56,318 nucleotides of DNA from Moritella sp. (lineage in GTDB: Bacteria > Pseudomonadota > Gammaproteobacteria > Enterobacterales > Moritellaceae). The position numbers and the translations under genes are program-made. Positions 37,209 through 46,509 of this stretch are shown here, piece by piece. The DNA lies in assembly GCF_013215705.1 (NCBI RefSeq), contig NZ_JABSQR010000034.1, forward strand, positions 1-56,318, read 5' to 3'. The notes beneath the pieces were generated by a model. That model was not told where the DNA came from. It worked only from the letters and a program-made list of their open reading frames with translations, and did no database searches. The stretch's first letter is position 1. Every line of letters begins with the position of its first letter.

Positions 37209-40200
37209 ATGTTGAATAAAACGCCTATTCCCGTGTTACTGGAAAACGTAATCAGCCTTGTAAAGACCAAAGTAGATGCGAAAAGCAATACTTTAGTCGA
37301 GCAGTTTGTCACTGCATTATATGCTGGAATGAGGCAAGAAGATCTCTCTTCGCGTAGTGATAGTGATCTGTATTGTGCTGCAATTAGCTTGTGGAACAGA
37401 TTAAACAGTGGAAACAATAGCGGCCCTGATATTTGTGTTTACAATCCTGAAATCAGTCTTAATGGCTGGCAATCAACACATACGATTGTCGAAATTATTG
37501 TACCTGATTCACCTTTCCTCACTGAATCTGTCATTATGGCGCTATCTCGACTTGGCGTTATTTCACATTTGATGTTGCATCAGCCGATTGCGTTGAAACG
37601 AGATGATCGCGGTCGTGTGAACAAAATTCTAACAAATCCTAAAAATGCCAAGAATTTTACTTCTGAAACAGTATTTTTAATTGAAATCGATCGTCAAACA
37701 GATAGCAGTAAATTAGATGCAATTAGCGCAGAGTTAACGTCTGTATTAAATGAAATTGCGTTAGCAGTTAACGATTGGTCTCCGATGCAAGATAAATTGC
37801 TTTCCGTTATCGAGCAGTTGTCTGCAAAACCAAAGAAAAAAGGTATCGATTATACTGATACGCTTAAATTCTTATCATGGTTAAGTGATCATAACTTCAC
37901 CTTGCTGGGTTATCGTCATTACGATATCGAACCGGTAAAGGGTGACTACGTGATCACGCCTGATTGTGACTCTAGCTTGGGTATCATGAAAAACTCGGTA
38001 AATAACCAAGGTTATGGTTTATCTAATTTATCTGCTGACGCAAAAAGTGAAGTATTATCACAAAATACGCTTATTTTGACAAAGAGTGATGCAAAATCAC
38101 GCGTACACAGACCTGCAAATATTGATTATGTTGGCATTAAACTGTTTGATGAAAACAATAATGTTATTGGTGAAGAGCGTTTCATTGGTTTATACGCGTC
38201 ATCAATTTATAACAGCAGTGCAATTGATATTCCGTTAATCAGCGATAAAATTAAACATGTGCTGGATGCATCGGGTTATAACCCTGCTAATCACTCATAC
38301 AAAGCACTGTTAAACATTTTAGAAACCTATCCTCGTGATGAACTAATCCAATCTAGCGAAGCAGATATTTTGCATTGTGCGTTGGGTGTTCTGCACATGC
38401 AGGATCGCGATCAAGTTAAACTGTTTGTTCGTAAAGACTTATTCGGTCGTTATTATTCTTGTATGGTTTACGTCACTAAAGAGCGTTACAACACGCAATT
38501 ACGTGAGAAGACACAGCAGGTACTGGCTGACTACTTAGGTAGTGAAAAGGAAGTTGAATTTAATACCTATTTCTCTGAAGGTAATATGGCTAGAACACAA
38601 TATCTTGTACACGTCGGTTCAAATGATAAACATATAAATGTAAACCTGGCTGAAATTGAGCAAAATTTAACAGAAGCAGCTAAATCTTGGAATGACAAAT
38701 TAAAAACATCCATTGTAAGTCATTATGGTGAAGAAAAAGGTCGTTCTCTATCTGAGAAATACATCCATGCTTTCCCACAGTCTTATAAAGAGTATGTGTT
38801 ACCAAATTCAGCGGTAGCTGACATTATTAAGTTAGAAAAGCTGTCTTCTGAACATAAGCTTGAAATGATCTTCTACCGCGCGCAAGAAGAACAACATGAC
38901 TCTAATCACGTACGTTTAAAGTTATTCCATAAAGATCAACCGATCCATTTGTCAGATGTACTACCTATGTTAGAAAATATGGGATTAAAAGTACTTGGCG
39001 AAACCCCGTTTAAAGTTAAAACAGCTGACGGTACGGAATATTGGGTACTTGATTTCACCATGCTTTATACGGGTGATAATGTACTTGATACCACAGCGCG
39101 TAGCGCTGACTTTATGTCAACTTTTTATCAAGTATGGGAAAACCGTTTAGAAAATGATGGTTTTAATAAATTAGTACTTAAGACTAACTTGTCTGGTCGT
39201 CAAATCTCGGTACTGAGATCATATGCAAAATACATGCGTCAAATTGGTAATAATTTTAGCCAAGCGTATATTGAGAATACGTTAGCGTCGTTACCTGAAT
39301 TGGCGAATAGCTTGTATAGCTATTTCCACCAAAAGTTTGCAATTGATCAGGGTGAAATTGATAGCTTAGATATCATCGCTAACTTTGAAACTAAGCTCGA
39401 GCAAGTTAACAACTTGGATGATGACCGTATTATTCGTCGTTTCATCGACCTTATCACGGCTACATCACGTACTAACTTCTATCAAGTTGATTCAAAATTA
39501 AAAACGGCAGATCAAAGCAAAGCGTATATCTCATTCAAATTTGATTCATCACAGATCCCTGATATGCCATTGCCACTGCCAAAGTTTGAAGTGTTCGTAT
39601 ATTCACCGCAAGTTGAAGGTGTTCATTTACGTGGTGGCAAAGTTGCACGTGGCGGGTTACGTTGGTCTGACCGTCGTGAAGATTTCCGTACCGAAGTGCT
39701 TGGCCTAGTAAAAGCACAGCAAGTGAAAAACACGGTAATTGTACCTGTTGGCGCTAAAGGTGGTTTTGTTTGTAAACAAATTCTACCTTCTCACAGCCGT
39801 GATGAAGCGTTCAATATCGGTAAAGAGTGTTACCGCACGTTCATCCGTGGTTTACTTGATATCACCGATAATATTATCGATGGTGAACTGGTTCATCCAG
39901 CAAATGTCCGCTTCTATGATGAAGATGATTCATACTTGGTTGTTGCCGCGGATAAAGGGACCGCAACTTTCTCTGATATCGCTAACGAAATCAGTGATGA
40001 GTACAACTTCTGGCTCGGTGATGCATTTGCATCTGGTGGTTCAGTCGGTTATGACCATAAGAAAATGGGTATTACGGCTAAAGGCGCTTGGGAGTCAGTT
40101 AAACGTCACTTCCGTGAAATGGGCATAAACTGCCAAGAAGAAGAGTTTACTTGTATTGCTATCGGTGACATGGCGGGTGATGTGTTCGGTAACGGCATGC

Positions 40201-42059
40201 TGTTATCAAAAAGCACTAAGTTAATCGCGGCCTTTAACCACATGCATATCTTTATCGATCCCAATCCAGACTGTGCAACAAGTTATGCTGAGCGTGACCG
40301 TTTATTCAATTTACCGCGTTCAAGCTGGTCGGATTATGATCGTTCAATTATGTCAAAAGGCAGTGGTATCTTCTTACGTTCAGCAAAAGCGATCACGCTA
40401 ACGCCTGAAATTAAGAAAATGCTGGGTACGAATGTATCATTAATGACGCCTACAGACTTAATTAAAGCTATCTTAACATCACAAGCAGATCTACTGTGGA
40501 ATGGTGGTATTGGTACTTATGTTAAAGCAACGTCTGAAACCAATAATGATGTTGGTGATCGTGCAAATGATCATGTTCGTATTAATGGTAATGAATTAAA
40601 CGTTAAGATTGTCGGCGAAGGTGGTAACTTAGGTTGTACACAGCTTGGCCGTATTGAATACGCCAAAAATGGTGGCCGTATTAATAGTGACTTCATTGAT
40701 AATGTTGGTGGTGTTGATTGCTCTGATAACGAAGTTAACATTAAGATCTTACTTAACAGTATCGTCAGCAGCGGTGATTTAACACGCAAACAGCGTAACG
40801 AATTACTGTATTCAATGACGAATGAAGTATCTGAAATTGTACTTGATAATGCTTACAAGCAAACCTTATCCGTCTCTGTTACTCAAACACGTGCTGCGGA
40901 GCAATTAAAAGAACAAATTCGTTTCATGCAAATCCTTGAACGTACGGGCAAGCTTAACCGTCAACTTGAATTCTTACCAAGTGAAGATGAATTGGCTGAA
41001 CGCCTGGCTAAAAACGAAGGTTTAACGCGTCCAGAGCTGGCTGTATTACTTGCATACGCAAAAATGCAGTTAAAAGAACAGCTTAATTGTCCTGAAGTAT
41101 TTGAAGATGAATTCTTATCTGAATTACTTATCACTGCTTTCCCACAGTTGTTACAAGACAAGTACAAAGCAGAGATGCAAGATCATCCGTTAAGAAATGA
41201 AATCATAGCCACTCAACTTGCAAATGAAATCATTAATGACATGGGGTTGAACTTTGTTGGTCGCATGCAAGATGAAACAGGCTCTCCAGTGGTAGAAATT
41301 GCGAAATGTTTTGTTATTAGTAAGCATGTAATTGGCATGAAAAATATGTGGGATGCTGTGACCGGGTTAGACAACACCGTTGACTCTGCAACGCAGCTCG
41401 ACATGTTATTTGAAAGCCGCCGCTATATTCGCCGTGCCACATGTTGGTTAGTGCGTTACCGCGATCGCAACATGAGTATTACAGCTACAATTGCTTTCTA
41501 TAAACCGATTTATGATGGTATGAAAGAAAATATTGAGCAAGTACTTGTTGACGTAGATAAAGAAAAACAAAGTAAACGTATTGATAGTCTAATTGAAAAA
41601 TCAGTACCAGCCGATGTGGCACATGAGATCGTGCATCAAAATACATTATTCTCAGCTTTTGATATTGCAGATGTGTGCAAGCAGCACCAAGTACCAATGT
41701 CTTTAGTACAACCTATTTTCTTCTCGTTAGGTAATAAGCTACAGTTACACGACTTTATGCATCAAATTAACTTGCAACCAGTTGCTAACCATTGGCAAGC
41801 ACTTGCAAGAGCTGCGTTCCGTGAAGAACTTGCGCTACAACAACGTAGCTTAACATCAGTGGTGTTATCTACTTGTTCATCAACAGGTAAGTGCGATACA
41901 ATAATAGACGAATGGTTATCTGATCATGAAGTACTTGTTGTTCGTTGGCTGCAAATGTTGACTGATTTTAATATGAGTTCTTCGCATGAATTTGCTAAAT
42001 TCTCAGTAGCGTTACGCGAATTGAATTTACTTCACTTAAGCTGCAGAAGTGCAAGTTAA
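37209..42059 (+). CDS. gdhB: NAD-specific glutamate dehydrogenase (180-kDa class)
   Basis: Oxidative deamination of glutamate to 2-oxoglutarate, a catabolic and nitrogen-balancing enzyme. At 1616 residues it belongs to the giant bacterial NAD-GDH class (Bac_GDH family), not the 450-residue type. The catalytic core shows RGGLRWSDRREDFRTEVLGL and VIVPVGAKGGF (about 808-845). Later, GDMAGDVFGNGMLL and VGEGGNLGCTQLGRIEYA form the nucleotide-binding region. The N-terminal 600 residues hold ACT-like regulatory regions typical of the class. An aagga box precedes the ATG. Monocistronic with its own terminator. The symbol is used as in Pseudomonas/Shewanella. Confidence 0.94.
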   Translation: MLNKTPIPVLLENVISLVKTKVDAKSNTLVEQFVTALYAGMRQEDLSSRSDSDLYCAAISLWNRLNSGNNSGPDICVYNPEISLNGWQSTHTIVEIIVPDSPFLTESVIMALSRLGVISHLMLHQPIALKRDDRGRVNKILTNPKNAKNFTSETVFLIEIDRQTDSSKLDAISAELTSVLNEIALAVNDWSPMQDKLLSVIEQLSAKPKKKGIDYTDTLKFLSWLSDHNFTLLGYRHYDIEPVKGDYVITPDCDSSLGIMKNSVNNQGYGLSNLSADAKSEVLSQNTLILTKSDAKSRVHRPANIDYVGIKLFDENNNVIGEERFIGLYASSIYNSSAIDIPLISDKIKHVLDASGYNPANHSYKALLNILETYPRDELIQSSEADILHCALGVLHMQDRDQVKLFVRKDLFGRYYSCMVYVTKERYNTQLREKTQQVLADYLGSEKEVEFNTYFSEGNMARTQYLVHVGSNDKHINVNLAEIEQNLTEAAKSWNDKLKTSIVSHYGEEKGRSLSEKYIHAFPQSYKEYVLPNSAVADIIKLEKLSSEHKLEMIFYRAQEEQHDSNHVRLKLFHKDQPIHLSDVLPMLENMGLKVLGETPFKVKTADGTEYWVLDFTMLYTGDNVLDTTARSADFMSTFYQVWENRLENDGFNKLVLKTNLSGRQISVLRSYAKYMRQIGNNFSQAYIENTLASLPELANSLYSYFHQKFAIDQGEIDSLDIIANFETKLEQVNNLDDDRIIRRFIDLITATSRTNFYQVDSKLKTADQSKAYISFKFDSSQIPDMPLPLPKFEVFVYSPQVEGVHLRGGKVARGGLRWSDRREDFRTEVLGLVKAQQVKNTVIVPVGAKGGFVCKQILPSHSRDEAFNIGKECYRTFIRGLLDITDNIIDGELVHPANVRFYDEDDSYLVVAADKGTATFSDIANEISDEYNFWLGDAFASGGSVGYDHKKMGITAKGAWESVKRHFREMGINCQEEEFTCIAIGDMAGDVFGNGMLLSKSTKLIAAFNHMHIFIDPNPDCATSYAERDRLFNLPRSSWSDYDRSIMSKGSGIFLRSAKAITLTPEIKKMLGTNVSLMTPTDLIKAILTSQADLLWNGGIGTYVKATSETNNDVGDRANDHVRINGNELNVKIVGEGGNLGCTQLGRIEYAKNGGRINSDFIDNVGGVDCSDNEVNIKILLNSIVSSGDLTRKQRNELLYSMTNEVSEIVLDNAYKQTLSVSVTQTRAAEQLKEQIRFMQILERTGKLNRQLEFLPSEDELAERLAKNEGLTRPELAVLLAYAKMQLKEQLNCPEVFEDEFLSELLITAFPQLLQDKYKAEMQDHPLRNEIIATQLANEIINDMGLNFVGRMQDETGSPVVEIAKCFVISKHVIGMKNMWDAVTGLDNTVDSATQLDMLFESRRYIRRATCWLVRYRDRNMSITATIAFYKPIYDGMKENIEQVLVDVDKEKQSKRIDSLIEKSVPADVAHEIVHQNTLFSAFDIADVCKQHQVPMSLVQPIFFSLGNKLQLHDFMHQINLQPVANHWQALARAAFREELALQQRSLTSVVLSTCSSTGKCDTIIDEWLSDHEVLVVRWLQMLTDFNMSSSHEFAKFSVALRELNLLHLSCRSAS

Positions 42060-42110
42060 CGAGTAAATTGATGTTTGTTTAGGCACACATTTAAAATGAT
42101 TTAATTATGA

Positions 42111-42135
42111 AGCACTGTTGATACAGTGCTTTTTT
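42111..42135 (+). terminator. Terminator of gdhB
   Basis: The 8-bp stem agcactgt/acagtgct with a tgat loop is followed by six T residues, directly before the pyrD ribosome-binding site (aggaa). Confidence 0.92.
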
Positions 42136-42149
42136 ATGAGGAATAGAAA

Positions 42150-43160
42150 ATGTTATATCGTATTGTACGTGAATTTTTATTTATGCAAGACCCTGAAGTA
42201 GTACATGAAATGACAATTAAAGGGTTAAAATTAACAGGCTCTACTCCTTTAAGTTGCTTATATTCGCAGAAGTTACCAAGCAAACCAGTGACCGTAATGG
42301 GACTGACGTTTGATAATCCAGTAGGTTTAGCGGCTGGTCTGGATAAAAACGCTGAAAGCATTGATGCATTTGCGGCAATGGGCTTTGGTTTCATTGAAGT
42401 AGGTACCGTAACACCACTGCCACAATCTGGTAATGAAAAACCGCGTATATTCCGAATTACACAAGCGGAAGCGATTATTAACCGCATGGGCTTTAACAAT
42501 GCAGGTGTTGACGCACTTGTTGAAAATGTAAAAAAAGCCAACTATAAAGGTATCTTAGGTATTAACATTGGTAAAAACAAAGATACACCAATCGAAAAGG
42601 GCAATGAAGATTACCTGATTTGTATGGATAAGGTTTACCAATATGCGTCTTACATCGCCATTAATATTTCATCACCAAATACCCCCGGATTACGTACACT
42701 TCAGTATGGTGAGGCGCTTGATAGTTTATTAAGTTGCCTTAAAGAGCGTCAGGCTGAATTAACTAAAACGCACGAGAAATACGTACCGTTGGCGGTTAAA
42801 ATTGCACCAGATTTAACCGATGCAGAGTTGGCTCAAGTTGCCGAGTCATTAATTAAATATAAAATGGATGGGGTAATTGCAACTAATACCACACTCGATA
42901 GAACATTGGTACATGATATGCCTCATGCGAGTGAAGCGGGTGGTTTAAGTGGTCGTCCGGTACAGCACGCGAGTACTGAGATCGTCCGTAAATTAGCAGT
43001 ATTGCTTGATGGTCAACTACCTATCATAGGTGTAGGCGGTATTGATTCTGTTGTTTCAGCAAAAGAAAAGTTTGTTGCAGGTGCAGAATTAGTACAAGTG
43101 TACAGCGGATTTATCTATAAAGGCCCTAAATTAGTTAAGCATATCGTCAAAAGTCTGTAA
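42150..43160 (+). CDS. pyrD: Dihydroorotate dehydrogenase, quinone type
   Basis: Fourth step of pyrimidine synthesis: oxidises dihydroorotate to orotate with FMN and passes electrons to quinone at the inner membrane. The 336-residue class 2 enzyme has the amphipathic N-terminal membrane-binding helices, [12 protein letters not shown] (57-68), and the catalytic serine in [12 protein letters not shown] (S175). Length equals the E. coli enzyme. It heads the pyrD-zapC-rlmKL block conserved with enterobacteria. Confidence 0.97.
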   Translation: MLYRIVREFLFMQDPEVVHEMTIKGLKLTGSTPLSCLYSQKLPSKPVTVMGLTFDNPVGLAAGLDKNAESIDAFAAMGFGFIEVGTVTPLPQSGNEKPRIFRITQAEAIINRMGFNNAGVDALVENVKKANYKGILGINIGKNKDTPIEKGNEDYLICMDKVYQYASYIAINISSPNTPGLRTLQYGEALDSLLSCLKERQAELTKTHEKYVPLAVKIAPDLTDAELAQVAESLIKYKMDGVIATNTTLDRTLVHDMPHASEAGGLSGRPVQHASTEIVRKLAVLLDGQLPIIGVGGIDSVVSAKEKFVAGAELVQVYSGFIYKGPKLVKHIVKSL

Positions 43161-43260
43161 TTTTTAACTTGGTTTTAGTCTATTTTTCTGATAAGGCTAT
43201 TTACTTATGGATCTGGTGTAGTTACACTAGTAGGTCGTTAATTACACTACTGGTATCAGG

Positions 43261-43821
43261 ATGTTACTAGAACCAAGCAACAAATGGTATTGGCAATATG
43301 ACTGCGCAAGTCGATTCATCGTTATTCAATTATCTGATGGGCTTGCGATGTCTTGCCATTTAGATAAACGAAACATGAATAATTTGTGCAAAGGCCGTAT
43401 TAACTTTTGTGCGGAAGATTCAAGCTATTATTACTATTTCTTAGAAGCACTCAAAGGTTTAGATTTTAACGTGCCTGAAAAAGTTCAAATAGCATTAAAT
43501 GCGGTGACTAGTTTACGTTTCCAAAAAGTTAAAATGCCACAAAGCTGGTTCTTTGACTATAACGATTCTGATGTTGCGTTTAGTACTGGCGATATTATCA
43601 CCTTGTCTGTAAAAGGCCATAATGTTCAGTTCGTGATACTTGAAGCCGATGAGCGTGTATCCACGTGTATGCTGTTAGAAGACACAGTGCAACTTTCTGA
43701 TGCTAAAAAATTAGCTAAATTTGATGTTATTCGTGTTATGAACGACCGCGTTCAGTTACGCAAAAGCGTGGCAAACAAATTAACAGATGATTCATTTTCC
43801 TACGTTCAGATCATGGCATAG
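43261..43821 (+). CDS. zapC: Cell-division protein ZapC
   Basis: FtsZ-associated protein that promotes bundling of FtsZ filaments in the Z ring. The 186-residue soluble protein is divergent but matches E. coli ZapC along its length: N-terminal WYWQYDCASRFIVIQLSDGL, middle LNAVTSLRFQKVKMPQSWFF, C-terminal VIRVMNDRVQLRKS. Its position between pyrD and rlmKL is the same as in E. coli and supports the call. No good Shine-Dalgarno is visible before the ATG. Confidence 0.9.
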   Translation: MLLEPSNKWYWQYDCASRFIVIQLSDGLAMSCHLDKRNMNNLCKGRINFCAEDSSYYYYFLEALKGLDFNVPEKVQIALNAVTSLRFQKVKMPQSWFFDYNDSDVAFSTGDIITLSVKGHNVQFVILEADERVSTCMLLEDTVQLSDAKKLAKFDVIRVMNDRVQLRKSVANKLTDDSFSYVQIMA

Positions 43822-43974
43822 CATAATCTATCAATAAACCTCCGTTTATCTAACAATTTCCTCAACATGACTATGCGACAATAATGCCGCGTGCTATAGT
43901 TCGCCCCCATAAATAATCACATAACTTACTTTCTTTTTACCAGAAAGTATCTCGAAATAATATAGGCTTTCAAA

Positions 43975-46107
43975 TTGACTACACTCAACACTTATTTTGC
44001 TTCTTCACCTAAGGGTTTAGAGCTTCTACTAAAAGAAGAGCTAATTGAACTTGGCGCACAAGACTGCCGTGAAACAATGGCCGGTGTCTCATTTAAATCA
44101 ACTCAATTAACAGCGTATAAAATTTGTTTGTGGAGCCGCTTAGCATCTCGAGTGACCTTACAATTAAAAACATTTAAAATCTTTGATGTATTAGACCTTT
44201 ATCTTGCGGTAACAGGTATGCATTGGGAAAAAATATTTGATATCGATAAAACATTTGCTGTTTCTTGCTCAGGTACTAATGACAGTATCCGTGATACGCA
44301 GTTTGGTGCATTGAAAGTTAAAGATGGTATTGTTGATCGCTTTAACAAAAGCATGAGCGACCGTCCCAATGTGGCTAAAAATGATCCAGATGTGCGTATT
44401 CACCTGCACATTCGTCGTGAAGAAGCGACGCTTTCTCTTGATCTATGCGGTAATGGTTTACATCAACGTGGCTACCGTCAAGGTACGGGCGCAGCACCAT
44501 TAAAAGAAAACTTAGCAGCAGCTATCATTAAACGTAGTGGATATACGGATGGTTTACTTGTTGATCCTATGTGTGGTTCAGCGACCTTACTTATCGAAGC
44601 TGCATTGATGGCTTTAAAAGTACCTGCCGGTATTTTACGCTCACGTTATTGCTTCCAACAACTGAATGACTTTGATCAGTCTGGTTGGGAAGAGCTGGTT
44701 GCACAAGCTAAATATCAAGCGCGCAAAAACATTGCGAACAGTGATCTAAAAGTATACGGCTTTGATAAGAGCTGGCGTGTACTTGACCAAGCAAAAGCCA
44801 ACGTACGTGCAGCAGGCCTAGAGCACATCATCGAATTAGAAACGGGTGATGCTAAAAACCTGGTTAACGATTTCACCAGCGAAGGTACATTAATTTGTAA
44901 CCCTCCTTATGGTGAACGTATGGGTGAGCAACCTGAACTGATTGTGTTACACCAAGTATTAGGTGAACGTCTGAAGAGTGAATTTTCGGGCTGGAATGTT
45001 GCATTTTTCTCATCAAGCCCTGATTTACTGTCTCGTTTAGGTATGCGTGCCAATAAGCAATACAAATTGTTTAACGGTGCATTAGAGTGTTTCCTTAAGA
45101 TTTACCAAATTTCATCGATTGCGCGTCAAGCCAAAGCACACGTTGAAACACAAATGACCCCTGGTTTTGCCGAAGACTTCCGTAACCGTTTAAAGAAAAA
45201 TATCAAACAGTTAACGAAATGGGCGAAAAAAGAACAAGTTAACTGCTACCGTCTCTATGATGCTGATTTACCTGAATACAATGCTGCCATCGATTTATAC
45301 GGTGACTGGATTGTGGTACAAGAATATAAAGCACCGAAAGATGTGCCAGAACAGAAAGCCAAACAACGTATCATGGATATTGTTGCTGTTACGCTTGATG
45401 TGACTCAAATTGATCCGAACAAACTGGTATTGAAAGTTCGCCAAAAACAAAAAGGCAGCAATCAGTACGAAAAAATACAACAAGTTAAGTCGGTGTTTAC
45501 GGTAAGTGAATATGGTGCTCAGTTTGAAGTGAACATGAAAGATTATTTAGATACCGGTCTGTTTATCGATCACCGTCTAACACGTCGCATGCTCGGCCAG
45601 ATGAGTGCGGGTAAACGTTTCTTAAACCTATTCTCATATACTGGCAGTGCAAGTGTTCACGCAATTTTAGGTGGTGCAGAATCATCTGTTACTGTTGATA
45701 TGTCGAATACTTACCTTGATTGGGCAAAACGTAACTTTGCGTTAAACAACATCAGCATGCGTAAGCATGAAGTGGTACAAGCGGATTGTTTAGCCTGGTT
45801 AGCGCGTTGTGAAGACAAGTTTGACCTTATCTTTATTGATCCACCAACATTCTCAAACTCAAAGCGTATGGAAGACAGCTTCGATGTAGAACGTGATCAC
45901 ATACAACTGTTTACTTGGTTAGAGAATATTCTATCTGCACGTGGTGAAATTATTTTCTCTAATAATAAGCGTAACTTTAAGCTCGATTTTGAAGGACTCG
46001 AAAAACTTGGTCTTAAAGCAACCAATATTACTGAAAAAAATCGCTCTAAAGATTTCGCGCGTAACAAAAATATCAGTAACTGTTGGCTTGTTGAACGAGT
46101 AGCATAA
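43975..46107 (+). CDS. rlmL: Fused 23S rRNA methyltransferase RlmK/RlmL
   Basis: Bifunctional enzyme: the N-terminal half makes m2G2445 and the C-terminal half m7G2069 in 23S rRNA. Of 710 residues, a THUMP domain (about 45-155) and the RlmL methylase domain with NPPYGER (about 309-315) are followed by the RlmK methylase with FLNLFSYTGSASVH and DPPTFSNS (about 622-629). Length and fusion match E. coli RlmKL (702). The start is a TTG at 43975 (MTTLNTYFASSPKGLE), agreeing with the homologous N-terminus. The stop overlaps the next gene by one base (TAATG). Confidence 0.95.
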   Translation: MTTLNTYFASSPKGLELLLKEELIELGAQDCRETMAGVSFKSTQLTAYKICLWSRLASRVTLQLKTFKIFDVLDLYLAVTGMHWEKIFDIDKTFAVSCSGTNDSIRDTQFGALKVKDGIVDRFNKSMSDRPNVAKNDPDVRIHLHIRREEATLSLDLCGNGLHQRGYRQGTGAAPLKENLAAAIIKRSGYTDGLLVDPMCGSATLLIEAALMALKVPAGILRSRYCFQQLNDFDQSGWEELVAQAKYQARKNIANSDLKVYGFDKSWRVLDQAKANVRAAGLEHIIELETGDAKNLVNDFTSEGTLICNPPYGERMGEQPELIVLHQVLGERLKSEFSGWNVAFFSSSPDLLSRLGMRANKQYKLFNGALECFLKIYQISSIARQAKAHVETQMTPGFAEDFRNRLKKNIKQLTKWAKKEQVNCYRLYDADLPEYNAAIDLYGDWIVVQEYKAPKDVPEQKAKQRIMDIVAVTLDVTQIDPNKLVLKVRQKQKGSNQYEKIQQVKSVFTVSEYGAQFEVNMKDYLDTGLFIDHRLTRRMLGQMSAGKRFLNLFSYTGSASVHAILGGAESSVTVDMSNTYLDWAKRNFALNNISMRKHEVVQADCLAWLARCEDKFDLIFIDPPTFSNSKRMEDSFDVERDHIQLFTWLENILSARGEIIFSNNKRNFKLDFEGLEKLGLKATNITEKNRSKDFARNKNISNCWLVERVA

Positions 46108-46343
46108 TGACTAAATACGCATTCTATACCACAGAAGGTTGTCACTTATGTGAACAAGCTTGGGAACTGGTGACTGCTCAACACTTGGTCAGTGAAATGA
46201 CGAAAATAGAGATCATCCATGATGAAACTGACATCGCCCGTTATGGAATTCGTATTCCCGTTATTAAGGACACTGTGACTGATAAAGAAATTGGTTGGCC
46301 ATTTGATACTGAACAATTGGCTGATTTTATCGCACAAGACTGA
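46107..46343 (+). CDS. Glutaredoxin-like protein
   Basis: 78-residue thioredoxin-fold protein of the DUF836/glutaredoxin-like family. It has a CHLC redox pair (C12, C15) near the N-terminus (FYTTEGCHLCEQA) and a cis-proline motif RIPVI (about 49-53). It is probably cytosolic; substrate unknown. Its ATG overlaps the rlmKL stop (TAATG), so it is translationally coupled to rlmKL, an arrangement I also recall in vibrios and shewanellas. A terminator follows. Confidence 0.85.
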   Translation: MTKYAFYTTEGCHLCEQAWELVTAQHLVSEMTKIEIIHDETDIARYGIRIPVIKDTVTDKEIGWPFDTEQLADFIAQD

Positions 46344-46355
46344 TTTAGGTGACTC

Positions 46356-46406
46356 AATCCGAGTGGATTCTCAATTACAGGTTAATTGTTAACGCTCGGA
46401 TTTTTT
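46356..46406 (+). terminator. Terminator after the glutaredoxin-like gene
   Basis: The outer stem aatccgag/ctcggatt encloses an inner stem (caatta/taattg) and is followed by TTTT. The long branched loop is unusual, but the position and T run fit termination. Confidence 0.75.
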
Positions 46407-46509
46407 CTATTTTACAACTTTATGTTAGAATCTATCTAACTGCTTGTTTCAACATTCCTATAATGGTTTGATTTTTTGAAACAATTGAATTTTATATTGA
46501 GGAATTATC